Of a DNA stretch of 64,000 nucleotides, positions 1-9,400 are shown piece after piece; position 1 is the stretch's first letter, and every line of letters starts with the position of its first letter. Under the pieces are notes generated by a model. The model saw nothing but the letters and a program-made list of their open reading frames with translations. It searched no databases and was not told the origin of the DNA. Location: positions 1-64,000 of the forward strand of contig CANROC010000017.1 in NCBI GenBank assembly GCA_947632175.1, read 5' to 3'. Made by a program: the position numbers and the translations under genes. This DNA is from an uncultured Oscillospiraceae bacterium (lineage in GTDB: Bacteria; Bacillota; Clostridia; Oscillospirales; Oscillospiraceae).

Positions 1-89
1 GTGTCCTGCCGCTTACGCGTTTCCAAAAGTTATTTTAGCGCATGACTATATAAAATGCAAGAGCTTTTGACGAAAAAATACCGTGCGGC

Positions 90-136
90 AAAAGCCCCGC
101 GGGGCATCGGAAGAGGATGCGCCGCGGGGCTTTTTT
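90..136 (-). terminator. Intrinsic terminator of the radical SAM/small protein operon
   Basis: Long GC-rich hairpin (AAAGCCCCGCGG pairing with CCGCGGGGCTTT, with an inner GGCATC/GATGC extension). It has T runs on both sides, so it can work in either direction. It lies just beyond the stop codon of the small minus-strand gene. Nothing else is recognised in bases 1-89. Confidence 0.8.
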
Positions 137-139
137 GCG

Positions 140-430
140 TCACTTTTTAAAATGGCTGGGCGGGGCGTAGACCACCGGCATACACATCACGGCCTTTTCC
201 GCCACCAGACTGCCGCGGAGCGTCTCGGCCAGCTCCTTGGCGGTCGCGAGGGCGGCCTCCAGCTGCTCCACCTGGCCGCGCTTCAGAAGGCCGCGCTGGA
301 CAAGCGGGGCCAGCTCCTGAAAGTGCTTCTCCGCCAGGAGAAGCTCCCCGTGGCCCGCCTCCAGCTGGGCGATGGCCTTGTCAAAGGCGGTTTCCAGGCC
401 CATTCCGGGCATTGCGTCGAAAAGATCCAT
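140..430 (-). CDS. Small helical protein encoded after a radical SAM gene
   Basis: This 96-residue protein is not recognised. The start is ATG at 430, three bases after the radical SAM stop codon, with an AGGAGG ribosome binding site inside the end of that gene; the longer reading from 466 lacks such a site. The protein is mostly amphipathic helix (residues about 10-75, Ala/Leu/Glu rich). It ends in a helix-poor tail around residues 82-96 with one Cys, two Pro and a basic C-terminus. There is no signal peptide or membrane segment. Tight coupling to a SPASM-type radical SAM enzyme suggests a partner or substrate role, possibly a modified peptide precursor with the tail as core. That is inference only; a simple accessory protein is equally possible. 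Confidence 0.7.
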   Translation of the reverse strand: MDLFDAMPGMGLETAFDKAIAQLEAGHGELLLAEKHFQELAPLVQRGLLKRGQVEQLEAALATAKELAETLRGSLVAEKAVMCMPVVYAPPSHFKK

Positions 431-432
431 TG

Positions 433-1593
433 CTATTCCTCCTTTGTCAGCATGTGATATAAGCACACGGAGGGCTCCATGCGCTGAAAATCCCAGGTGT
501 GCCAGGGCCCACCCTCGCAGGCCCGGCAGGCGGGGCAGGATCGGCAGGCGGCGCCGGTCAGGTCGCGCCCGCGCCGGAAGAGCTCAAAGCCCTTGGTCCA
601 GACCTCCCAGAAATCGTCCTCCCGGATGCTGCCCATGCGCCCGTGGACGCGGTCGTCGATGTCGAGGCAGGCGGTGATGTCCCCCTCGCAGGTCACGCTG
701 GCGATGAGCGTCCCCGCCCCGCACAGAAAGCCGTGGTCCCGGACCGCGCCGTCCAGGGGGTCCGGCAGGGCGTGGGCGCAGCCGTAGGTCACCTCGAACT
801 CCGCCGTCTCCCGGGCGTGCCGGATAAACGAGAAGAGCCGCCGGTAGTCTTCGGCCTCCAGCAAAAGGCCGCTGTGCTTTCTGGCAAGGCCGATGGGCTC
901 CATGTTGATCACCTTCCAGGAGTGGGGCCGCCACGCTTTCACCTGCTCGAAGAGGGGCTCCAGCTCGTGGAGGTTGAGCTTGCTCACCACCGTGGTCACC
1001 TGGACGCAGGGAAAATACCCGCTGTCGATGAGGGTCCTCAGCCCGCGGACCGCCCGGTCGTAGCACCCCGGCACGCCCCGCAGGGCCTCGTGGGAGGCGC
1101 GGAAGCCGTCGATGCTGACGGACACCGTCTGCATCCCCGCGGCGTGAAGCCGTTCCGCCATGCGTCGGTCCACCAGCGTCCCGTTGGTGGTCATGCCCCA
1201 GCTGAAGCCCCGCTCCCGGATATGGCCGCAGATGGCCTCCCACTCCGGGGCGAGGAGCGGCTCCCCGCCGGTGATACAGAACATGGTGGTCGCGGGGGAG
1301 GTGTGATCGGCCACCTCGTCGATGACCGGGATCGCCTGGGCGGCGGTCAGCATGGGCGCGGGGGCGCTGTCCGGGCAGGAGCTGCCGCAGTGGAGGCACC
1401 GCAGGTTGCAGGAGCGCGTCAGCTCCAGAAACATGTACTTCAGGCTGGGCCGGACCCGGAGCGCGTCCCTGACCCGGATCAGCTCCTCTGTCTTCGCCGC
1501 CCTTCCTGCGCGAGCGCGCTCATGGCCGCTGTCCGCCGGCTTTTCCCGTTCTTTGTTCGCGTCCCGCCGCGCGTCCCTGCTCCACTCCTCCAT
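433..1593 (-). CDS. Radical SAM/SPASM domain protein
   Basis: An iron-sulfur enzyme that would cleave S-adenosylmethionine to start radical chemistry. The CxxxCxxC cluster motif (SCNLRCLHC) is at Cys62, Cys66 and Cys69, followed by a GGEP motif. A C-terminal Cys-rich SPASM-like region (FLCGAG, TACLDID, CRSCPACRACEGG) would bind auxiliary clusters. The ATG at 1593 is preferred: GGGAGGTG lies just upstream, and a TATAAT -10 box (1613-1618) covers the alternative start at 1614. At 386 residues the length is usual for SPASM peptide- or protein-modifying enzymes. The N-terminal 50 residues are charged and low in complexity. Substrate unknown; the small downstream gene is the obvious candidate partner. 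Confidence 0.85.
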   Translation of the reverse strand: MEEWSRDARRDANKEREKPADSGHERARAGRAAKTEELIRVRDALRVRPSLKYMFLELTRSCNLRCLHCGSSCPDSAPAPMLTAAQAIPVIDEVADHTSPATTMFCITGGEPLLAPEWEAICGHIRERGFSWGMTTNGTLVDRRMAERLHAAGMQTVSVSIDGFRASHEALRGVPGCYDRAVRGLRTLIDSGYFPCVQVTTVVSKLNLHELEPLFEQVKAWRPHSWKVINMEPIGLARKHSGLLLEAEDYRRLFSFIRHARETAEFEVTYGCAHALPDPLDGAVRDHGFLCGAGTLIASVTCEGDITACLDIDDRVHGRMGSIREDDFWEVWTKGFELFRRGRDLTGAACRSCPACRACEGGPWHTWDFQRMEPSVCLYHMLTKEE

Positions 1594-1812
1594 GTCTGTC
1601 ACCTCCCGGGCCATTATAGCACATCCGGCGGGAAAAGGGGAGAGCTTTTTTACATTAAGTCCTCCAGCTTGCGCTTATTCTGCTTGCGGCAGGAGCCGAC
1701 GCCAATAGACCCGATTTTACTCGATTATCCCTCCGCCGGTTTCCGGTTCCTCTGCCGTTTGAGGGGAGAGAGGCCAACGACGGAACCGCTATATATAGCG
1801 TTTTCGCCAAAG

Positions 1813-1837
1813 AAAACGGCGGGGAATTTCCCCGCCG
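1813..1837 (-). terminator. Terminator after mazF
   Basis: Perfect CGGCGGGG/CCCCGCCG stem with AATTT loop, followed on the minus strand by TTTTCTTTGG. The same 30-bp sequence ends the higBA operon at 20683-20703. Confidence 0.85.
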
Positions 1838-1866
1838 ATTATGATAGCCTCTGCAATTTCGGACCG

Positions 1867-2205
1867 CTATTTCATCTCCACAAAGCCTATGATCAGATCC
1901 ACAGCCTCGGCGGTGATGTCCTCCGGGGCTTTTTCCTCGAAGGATTCGTTGCGGCCGGCAAGGTCCAGCATCCGCGCCTGGTCGCACAAAATCACGCCGT
2001 CTGTTTTTGTCCGCTCGTCCAGGCGAACGTGGAACGGGTGGCCCTTGTCCGTGTGGGTGATGGGACACACCATCGTGAGACTGCTCACGCGGTTATAGAG
2101 GTTGTTGCTGACCACCAGCGCCGGACGCCGCCCGCGCTGTTCGTGGTCGGATCGGGGGTCAAAATCCAGGCAGACGATGTCCCCCTGCCCGAAAATGCTC
2201 ACCAT
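1867..2205 (-). CDS. mazF: MazF/PemK-family toxin (mRNA interferase)
   Basis: Predicted sequence-specific endoribonuclease toxin of a type II toxin-antitoxin pair, acting on free mRNA in the cytoplasm when the antitoxin is degraded. The 112-residue protein has the usual family length and landmarks: GDIVCLDFDPRSDHEQRGRRPALVV near the N-terminus (conserved Arg/Pro of the active loop), a central VCPIT(H/N) strand and a C-terminal helix. The start ATG at 2205 overlaps the antitoxin stop as ATGGTGA, so translation is coupled. The longer reading from 2232 would lie deep inside mazE and is rejected. Confidence 0.93.
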   Translation of the reverse strand: MVSIFGQGDIVCLDFDPRSDHEQRGRRPALVVSNNLYNRVSSLTMVCPITHTDKGHPFHVRLDERTKTDGVILCDQARMLDLAGRNESFEEKAPEDITAEAVDLIIGFVEMK

Positions 2206-2468
2206 GCCTCGGTGCCCTCCGATTTGCCCCAATCGACCTCGGGCTCCGTGTCGATGCGGCCAAGTGCCTCCGCTTCCTTCCCGTAGAACGCCGTCAGGCG
2301 CTCCTCCAGCGTGCGGTGCTGCCGGGGGACAGCGGCCCTGATTTGAAGGCAGTTTCCGACCTTCTCGATCTCCACCCGGTCATTCTCCCGAAGCCTCAGG
2401 GACGCAAGGACCGTCTTAGGGATCCGCAGGCCTTGACTGTTGCCCCATGTTTGAATCGCAGCAACCAT
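2199..2468 (-). CDS. mazE: MazE-family antitoxin, AbrB/SpoVT fold
   Basis: DNA-binding antitoxin that neutralises the MazF-like toxin and represses its own operon. The N-terminal swapped-hairpin AbrB domain is clear (VAAIQTWGNSQGLRIPKTVL, then LRENDRVEIEKVG), followed by an acidic, flexible toxin-binding tail (residues about 55-89). The start at 2468 has AGGAGGTGG seven bases upstream; the 22 extra residues upstream lie over the promoter and are not translated. It is the first gene of a two-gene operon with a strong promoter at 2489-2517. Confidence 0.93.
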   Translation of the reverse strand: MVAAIQTWGNSQGLRIPKTVLASLRLRENDRVEIEKVGNCLQIRAAVPRQHRTLEERLTAFYGKEAEALGRIDTEPEVDWGKSEGTEAW

Positions 2469-2488
2469 CTCAGCCACCTCCTGGGAAC

Positions 2489-2517
2489 AGTATATACAAA
2501 GTATAAACCGATGTCGA
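2489..2517 (-). promoter_or_regulatory. mazEF promoter
   Basis: Minus-strand TCGACA, 17-bp spacer, TATACT. A GTATATAC palindrome overlaps the -10 box and may be the MazE operator. Confidence 0.7.
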
Positions 2518-2539
2518 GAGCATGATTCGTCCATACAGC

Positions 2540-2650
2540 CTCCCTTTTGATGCGGTCAATGTTGTCGATCAGCTCGCTTTGCTCGGCTTGGTGCTTCTGA
2601 GACAGCATATTGAAGTCGCGGCTCGTGATGCGCTCCGCGTGGTCGCTTTT
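2540..2650 (-). pseudogene. Remnant of a large serine recombinase, C-terminal coiled coil
   Basis: A 37-codon open stretch beginning just after a TAA reads KSDHAERITSRDFNMLSQKH and continues AEQSELIDNIDRIKREA. This resembles the coiled-coil segment near the C-terminus of clostridial large serine recombinases (Tn4451/TnpX-like, ITSR(D/N)F..L..KY.AEQ.EL). The catalytic and zinc domains are absent, so only a scrap of a former mobile element remains between mazE and the restriction-modification locus. Family match is by eye. Confidence 0.5.
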
Positions 2651-2717
2651 TTATGTCCCAAAAGCAGTCAAAAAAATCTTTTTTGAAAAATCAGCTGAAC
2701 AAATTTGCCTGATACCC

Positions 2718-2746
2718 TTGTTTTTCCCCTAAGAATATGTTAGTAT
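2718..2746 (+). promoter_or_regulatory. Promoter of the type III restriction-modification operon
   Basis: TTGTTT, 17-bp spacer, TAGTAT, followed 36 bases later by a ribosome binding site and the regulator gene. Confidence 0.55.
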
Positions 2747-2781
2747 GTAAATGTACGAACTATATGAAGGGAGGAACGCGG

Positions 2782-3138
2782 ATGATCAGAGACCGTAAAA
2801 AGAAATCTGAATTCGGTGAATACCTTGCGCAGATGATCAAAGACGCAGGAATGACGCAATTCGATTTCTACAGTGAAGCAGAAATCGCAAGGCCGTATTT
2901 TTACGATATTCTCAGCGGCCGGACGAATCCACCGCCGCGGAAGACCCTTGAACGTATGATGGACGTGCTGGAGAAACGGCTCCCGCCGGACGAAAAGCGC
3001 CGCACGGAGTTTGTAAACCGCGCGGCGATCAGCAGAGGTGAGATTCCCTGCGATATCAGCGAAATGATTCTTGGGCACCCAGAGTGCTGGGACAGCCTGC
3101 GCACGACACTTCAGACAATGCTCGCATCAAGCAAATAA
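2782..3138 (+). CDS. XRE-family helix-turn-helix regulator of the R-M locus
   Basis: A 118-residue putative DNA-binding protein. The helix-turn-helix lies at about residues 20-60 (AQMIKDAGMTQFDFYSEAEI, then PYFYDILSGRTNPPPRKTLE). ATG 2782 follows AAGGGAGG. The stop is 12 bases before the methyltransferase start, so the gene heads the same transcript and likely times expression of modification versus restriction, like a controller protein. The C-terminal 50 residues are not recognised. Confidence 0.75.
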   Translation: MIRDRKKKSEFGEYLAQMIKDAGMTQFDFYSEAEIARPYFYDILSGRTNPPPRKTLERMMDVLEKRLPPDEKRRTEFVNRAAISRGEIPCDISEMILGHPECWDSLRTTLQTMLASSK

Positions 3139-3150
3139 GGAGAACGGGCC

Positions 3151-6100
3151 ATGAATGAAAGATTAGAGCGTTTTACGAAATTATTAGAGGAAATCTTTGA
3201 ACTCGACAAATCCGACCTCGATTTCGGTATTTATCGCGTGATGAATCTCCGCAAGGCGCAGATTGAGCAGTTTCTAACAGTGCGTCTGCCACAGATGGTG
3301 CAGGAGCCCCTCGCCTCCTTCGCGCAAGGCAGCAAGGAAGAAATCCGCGCAAAAATGAAGCAGATCGAGGATAGCGTGGCGGAAATGGGAATGACCGTGG
3401 ACGCTCTCCCCGACACGGCGCAGAAGAAGCAAGAGTACATGCAGCTCCGGAAGCAGCTTGCGGAGGGCGCCGATCTGGCCGCGCTGGAGACGGACGTGTA
3501 TTCTGCGCTCTATTCCTTCTTCAACCGGTACTACGAGGACGGAGATTTCATTTCTAAGCGCCGGTATAAGGAAGGTGTATATGCTATCCCCTATGAGGGC
3601 GAGGAGGTCAAGCTCTACTGGGCGAACCAGGATCAGTACTACATCAAGACAAGCGAGAATTTCAAGGATTACACCTTTGTTTTCGACGGGATAACCGTTC
3701 ATTTCCGTTTGGTAGATGCTACTACGGAGCAGAACAACAACAAGGAAAGCACGGACAGCAAGCGCACCTTTATGCTCTTCACGGAGGATGAGGAAAACTA
3801 CCCCGGCATCAAGACCTTTGAGTACAACCCCGATGCTGCGGAGATTGTGATCCGCTTTGTGTACGACGTTCAGACGAAATATACCGGGAAAGCTGACACG
3901 ATCGAAAAGAAATGGCGCGAAGACAACTGCGCTGCCATTACTGCATGGCTACTTTCCCAGCATCGGGCGGAGCTGAATACGCTGATTGCACCGGTCCCCA
4001 CCGGCAAGGGCCGGGATACCACCACCCTGTTGGAAAAGCATCTGAAAGGCTACGTGGCGAAAAACACCTTCGATTATTTCATTCACAAGGATCTGCACGG
4101 TTTCCTGACACGTGAGCTGGATTTCTTCATCAAGAGCGAGGTCATGCATCTGGAGGATCTGGACACCGACAACGAAGCCCGTGTGGAGACCTACCTTGCC
4201 AAGGTAAAGGCCATCAAGCGCGTCGGCAAGATTATCATCGATTTTCTTGCGCAGATCGAGGATTTCCAGAAAAAGCTGTGGCTGAAAAAGAAATTCGTGG
4301 TGGAGACCAACTGGTGCGTCACGCTGGATAAGATCGACGAATCCTTCTGGCCGGAGATCATCGACAACAAAGCACAGATCGACGAATGGATTGCCATGTA
4401 CGCCATCGACGAAGCGGAAGGCTGGACGAATCCGCCGACCGTTGATTTTCTGCGCCAAAATCAAAATCTGATCATCGACACCAGGCACTTCCCCAATACG
4501 TTCAAATACGCGCTGCTGGAGAGCATACCAGATTTGGATGAGCAGACGGATGGCGTAATGATTAATTCAGAGAATTATCAAGCGCTCAATTTGATCCGGC
4601 TTAAATGCGAGAAGAAATTTGACCATATCCATATCGACCCTCCCTACAACACTGATACAAGCGGCTTCTTATATAAAAACAACTATCGTCATTCCAGTTG
4701 GGCGAGTATGATGATTGAAAGATTGTACGCGGCAGACAGATTACTTGAGGATGAAGAAGGCGTGTTTCAGTGTCATATTGATGAAAATGAATATGAACTT
4801 CTCTTCAATATTTTCAATTTACTCCCGAGGCAAAACGCCGGGACGATAATATGGGATAAGCTTAATCCCATGCTGGGGCGCAAAGGCGTTGCTACACAGC
4901 ATGAATATGTGATTGTTAGGACAAATTCTGATAGATCTATTTATGCGCGAAATGATAATATAGGTAAGATTTTTGCATACGCAGAGGAAGAAATCCAAAA
5001 GCATGGAGGGATAAACGATGCAAGCCGGAAGGCTTTTGCCGCAAAAATGTATGCGGATGAAAAGCTTTCCGGAGGCGACAAGGCGTATCACTTTATTGAC
5101 GATGAGGGTAATATTTACCGTCTTGTCGCAATGGGGGCGCCAGAACGCCGTACTGACGAAAAATATTTTATCCCTTTACTGCATCCGATAACCGGCAAGC
5201 CTTGCCCCGTACCTTCTAACGGTTGGTCGAGAAAACCGGAAACCATGGCAAAAATGATAGAAGAGGGTACTATTATTTTCGGAAAAGACGAGACAACGCA
5301 ACCGCAGAAAAAGGTGATTTTGTCAATCGCGGGGGAAAGGCAAATCTCCTCTGTAATTGAGGACGGAAAAAGCGGGAAAGCAGACTTGGATAAACTGGGA
5401 TTGGATTTCCCGTATGCTCACCCGGTGTCCCTGTATGAAACTCTTATTTCTGCCAATCGCGGGAATACTATTTTGGATTTTTTTGCCGGATCAGGTACTA
5501 CGGGACACGCGGCAATCAATTTAAACAGAGCGGATGGCGGAAAACGAAAGTATTGCCTTGTTGAAATGGGGGCCCAATTCAACACAGCGGCATTGCCTCG
5601 AATGAAGAAGGTTGTTTACGCCGATGATTGGAGAGACGGTAAGCCCCAAAATCGCAGCTCCGGCATCTCCCAAATCATCAAGTATATGCGTCTGGAGAGC
5701 TACGAAGACGCACTGACAAACATTGAGCTTTCGGATAACAGCGGGCAACTCAAAGCGCTGCTGAGCGAGGATTACATGATCCATTACATGGTGGATTGGG
5801 AGAGCCGTGGCAGTCTGCTGGACGTGGAGGCGTTCGCCAATCCGTTCGCTTACACCATGAAGATTACCGAGAAGAACGAGTGTAAAGAGCGCCCGGTAGA
5901 TCTGGTGGAAACATTTAATTACCTGATCGGCCTGACGGTTGCCCGCCAAAGCGCGATCGAGTATTATCTCAGCAAGCCGGCCGAACATCCCGCCTATGAA
6001 GGCGCGGTGGGCCTGGTCAGCGATATCAGCGGCCAGTACGCATTCCGGCAGATCGAAGGCTCCCTGCCCGACGGCCGCCGCGCGCTGGTGATCTGGCGGA

Positions 6101-6303
6101 CAGTGACGGAGGATCTCGTTGCTTCCAATGCGGCGCTGGACGCTTACTTCACTACCTACCGTAAAAATTCAGAAAATCGCAAATACGACGTGATCTTTGT
6201 CAACGGTGACAGCAATCTGGAAAATCTGCGCGGCAGCAGCGAAGGCTGGACAGTACAGATGACGGAGATCGAATTCAAAAAACGTATGTTCGAGGAGAGT
6301 TAA
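3151..6303 (+). CDS. Type III-like DNA methyltransferase (Mod), extended N-terminus
   Basis: Predicted adenine-N6 (or cytosine-N4) methyltransferase that marks host DNA for the adjacent restriction subunit. Motif IV is DPPY at residues 496-499 and the SAM-binding FAGSG is at 778-782. The DPPY-before-FxGxG order is that of the beta class used by type III Mod proteins. At 1050 residues it is far longer than EcoP15I Mod (about 650): about 480 residues, rich in charged helices, precede the catalytic core and are not recognised, and the target recognition region probably lies between the motifs and in the tail. RBS AAGGAG is upstream. Both catalytic motifs are intact, so methylation may persist even if restriction is lost. 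Confidence 0.9.
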   Translation: MNERLERFTKLLEEIFELDKSDLDFGIYRVMNLRKAQIEQFLTVRLPQMVQEPLASFAQGSKEEIRAKMKQIEDSVAEMGMTVDALPDTAQKKQEYMQLRKQLAEGADLAALETDVYSALYSFFNRYYEDGDFISKRRYKEGVYAIPYEGEEVKLYWANQDQYYIKTSENFKDYTFVFDGITVHFRLVDATTEQNNNKESTDSKRTFMLFTEDEENYPGIKTFEYNPDAAEIVIRFVYDVQTKYTGKADTIEKKWREDNCAAITAWLLSQHRAELNTLIAPVPTGKGRDTTTLLEKHLKGYVAKNTFDYFIHKDLHGFLTRELDFFIKSEVMHLEDLDTDNEARVETYLAKVKAIKRVGKIIIDFLAQIEDFQKKLWLKKKFVVETNWCVTLDKIDESFWPEIIDNKAQIDEWIAMYAIDEAEGWTNPPTVDFLRQNQNLIIDTRHFPNTFKYALLESIPDLDEQTDGVMINSENYQALNLIRLKCEKKFDHIHIDPPYNTDTSGFLYKNNYRHSSWASMMIERLYAADRLLEDEEGVFQCHIDENEYELLFNIFNLLPRQNAGTIIWDKLNPMLGRKGVATQHEYVIVRTNSDRSIYARNDNIGKIFAYAEEEIQKHGGINDASRKAFAAKMYADEKLSGGDKAYHFIDDEGNIYRLVAMGAPERRTDEKYFIPLLHPITGKPCPVPSNGWSRKPETMAKMIEEGTIIFGKDETTQPQKKVILSIAGERQISSVIEDGKSGKADLDKLGLDFPYAHPVSLYETLISANRGNTILDFFAGSGTTGHAAINLNRADGGKRKYCLVEMGAQFNTAALPRMKKVVYADDWRDGKPQNRSSGISQIIKYMRLESYEDALTNIELSDNSGQLKALLSEDYMIHYMVDWESRGSLLDVEAFANPFAYTMKITEKNECKERPVDLVETFNYLIGLTVARQSAIEYYLSKPAEHPAYEGAVGLVSDISGQYAFRQIEGSLPDGRRALVIWRTVTEDLVASNAALDAYFTTYRKNSENRKYDVIFVNGDSNLENLRGSSEGWTVQMTEIEFKKRMFEES

Positions 6304-6305
6304 CG

Positions 6306-6416
6306 ATGAGCGGCTTGACCTTCATTGACAAGATCGAACGTATCAAAGATGCGGAGGCCGCGGCGCCGCGCTTGCCTTGGGCGATTTTTGACGATGATGG
6401 TGAATTACCGTTTTAA
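6306..6416 (+). CDS. 36-residue ORF between mod and res
   Basis: Short ORF starting three bases after the mod stop with GAGGAGAG six to eight bases upstream and ending 12 bases before the res start. The product is acidic (MSGLTFIDKIERIKDAE, then APRLPWAIFDDDGELPF) with a hydrophobic/Trp patch. No family is recognised. Its strong SD and exact fit between two operon genes argue for real translation; it could be an assembly peptide or simply a coupling device that carries ribosomes into res. Confidence 0.55.
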   Translation: MSGLTFIDKIERIKDAEAAAPRLPWAIFDDDGELPF

Positions 6417-6428
6417 CAGGTGATGATT

Positions 6429-9400
6429 ATGGCAAGAAGACAAACAAATCAAAAACCGTCTTTTGACGACCAGCTTGTACTGTTTCGCTATTTCCTGCAT
6501 GAGTTGAAGCTGGATTCCCTCAGCGAACTCAGCGAAAAGCTGAACAGCAGTGAGTGCGAGGGCATCAACGAAAACGGCAATACATACTTTTATGCCTACA
6601 TCGACCGTGTCTGCAAGATGCGCGGCGCTGCCATTATGCCGGAAAAACTACGCCTGTATGATGAAAACATCTGCCGTCATACCCGGCAGATCGGAGAAAA
6701 GCGCTGCGGTCTGCAATGGAAGTATTTTCAGTACGTCGCCTTGCTTTTTACGGAGATGTATCTGGATCGATACTTTTCCGATGTGGACGCTTTCTGCAAT
6801 GACCTGAACGCTTGGCTGCGACAAGTATACAATCAGTCTCTTGGTTTAATCGATTTTCAACCCTATACCCCGGATAAGCTGAATAAGCTGGCGTTCATGT
6901 GCGCAACCGGCAGCGGCAAGACGCTGATCATGCACATGAACATCCTGCAGTTCCTACATTATTTCAAGCGCGCCAAGCGGATCAACAGCAGGCTGTCTAT
7001 CAACAAGGTCATTGTGCTGGCGCCTAACGAGGGCATGTGTCGTCAGCATTTGGATGAGCTTGCCATGTCGTCCATTCCGGCGGCTATGTTCGAGAAAGAT
7101 CGAGGTTTCGTCAAGCAGCAGGATAACGTCATCGTGATCGACATGAACAAGCTGAAGGAAGAAGGCAGGATCAAGACCGTCTCCGTTGACAGTTTTGAAC
7201 AGAACAATCTGGTGCTGGTGGACGAAGGTCATCGCGGGCTGTCCGGCGACGTGTGGTACGATTACCGAACGCGTCTTTCCGGGGATGGCTTTGCCTTTGA
7301 GTATTCCGCCACGTTCAAGCAGGCCCTGAACGCCAATGCCGCCGGCAATACGCAGCAGGCAAAAGACGCAAGAGCGCTGATGGAGGAATACGGGAAATCT
7401 ATCATTATGGATTATTCCTACAAGTATTTCTACGGCGACGGATACGGCAAGGATTACCGCATTTACAATTTACAGAGTACCACAGATCCGGAGAAGAAGC
7501 ATCTGTATCTGGTGGGCTGTCTGCTCACCTTCTATCAGCAGGTGAAGCTGTTTGAGGTAAAGGCAAACGCACTGCGGGAATTCCGGATCGAAAAGCCTCT
7601 CCTGGTTTTCGTGGGAAACCGTGTCACGGCACCGGTCAAAAGCAGCAATCTTACGCAGGCGGAAAAGGAGCTGCTCACAGACGTGGAAGAGGTGCTCGTC
7701 TTCCTCAACAAATTCCTGAGGGATCGCGCACAGACGATCGAGCATATCCGCACCGTGCTGAACGAGGATACCGGGCTGATCGACGCCGGCGGCAAAGAGC
7801 TGTTCTATCAGGATTTCCGCGCACTACAGGACATCTTCGGCATGGACGCCGATCCGGCGGAGATCTTCGCAGACATCCTCCGCCTCGTTTTCAATACCGA
7901 CGGAAACGCGGACGAGCCGCGTCTTCGGATGGAAAATATCCGGCAGACAGCCGGAGAGATCGGCCTGAAGGTTGGCGAGTACGGCGATTATTTCGGCGTA
8001 ATTAATATTGGCGATACGTCCGGCCTGCTGAAAAACTGTGAGCAGAAGGGCATCATCGTCAGTAACGAGGAATTTGTTTCTGAGTCCCTGTTCCGAAATA
8101 TCAATATGCCGAATTCAAAAATCACCATACTGATCGGGTCGCGCAAGTTTACGGAGGGCTGGAACAGCTGGCGCGTGTCCACCATGGGGCTGATCAACTT
8201 CGCCAAGGGCGAAGGATCGCTGGCTATCCAGCTTTTCGGGCGCGGCGTCCGGTTAAAGGGCTATGGCGGATGTCTGAAGCGATCCGGCAAACTGGATGCC
8301 AATGTCACGCCTCCGGAGTATATCGAGCGGCTGTAAACGCTGACTGTATTCGGCGTCAAGGCGCAGTATATGGAGGATTTTAAGAGTTATCTTGCTCAGG
8401 AAGGCGCGCCCGCCAATGAGACGATTCGCGAATACCGTTTGCCGGCGATCAGCCGCTTTGATGATGTGAAGGGCAAAAAGCTGTACGTCATCAAGGTGAA
8501 AAACAGCGCTGATTTTAAGCAACAGGCCGCGCGGCTGATTCTGGACACGCCGGATCAGGGATTCTTGCGCTACCTTCTCAAGAGCAAAACGATCATCGAC
8601 TGCCGCAGCATGATCCAGACGATCGATTCGACATACAGCTTCAAAATCGAGTCCATGCCGGAGCCACGGACGCTCCCGGCGGATATTCTGGCAGCGCTGG
8701 ACGTCCAGCGAATCTTCGAGGAGCTGCAGGAGTATAAAAGCGAAAAGCGGTATTTCAATATCAGCATCGTCAAAGATAAGCTGCCGGATATTCTGCGTAT
8801 AGACGGCTGGTACGGGCTGTTGATCCCGCAAAATCATCTGGAGATCAATTCGATAGCAAAGCTGGAGGCGGCGACGGACTATGCGATCATGGCGCTCAAA
8901 TCCTATATGGATAAGTTTTTCAAGTATGAAAAAGCGCGCTGGGAATCCCAGAGATTGGAGTACGCCCCTTTGGACGCGGATGACAGCAATTTCGTAAGTG
9001 AGTATACGTTGACATACGCGCAGCAGAACGCCATGGACACCACCGGGGATGAGCTGGAGGCGTTCGTTGCCGAAACGTCCGCTGTGCTGCAGGCAAACAA
9101 CGGCCTTGACGTTTATAAAAAAGATTCTTTCCACGGCAGGTTAGTGCTATTCGATTTCCGCTCTCACCTGTATGCCCCGCTTATCTGTCTTGAAAAAAGC
9201 AACCTGAAAATACAGGTTTCTCCCGTTGCTCTTAATACCGGCGAAATGAGATTTGTAGATTATCTCAAGACATACGTAGAGGAGCACGCAGCGGAGCTGG
9301 CGGACAAATCCTTTTACCTGCTCCGCAACAAGAGCAAGGCCGGCATAGGTTTCTTTGAGGCAGGCAATTTCTATCCAGATTACGTTTTGTGGATAGATAC

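Noticed and set aside
499-2286. Long plus-strand ORF (595 codons) opposite the radical SAM and mazF genes
   Set aside because: GC-rich antisense shadow: Pro/Arg/His-rich, no ribosome binding site, and it overlaps genes with clear motifs.
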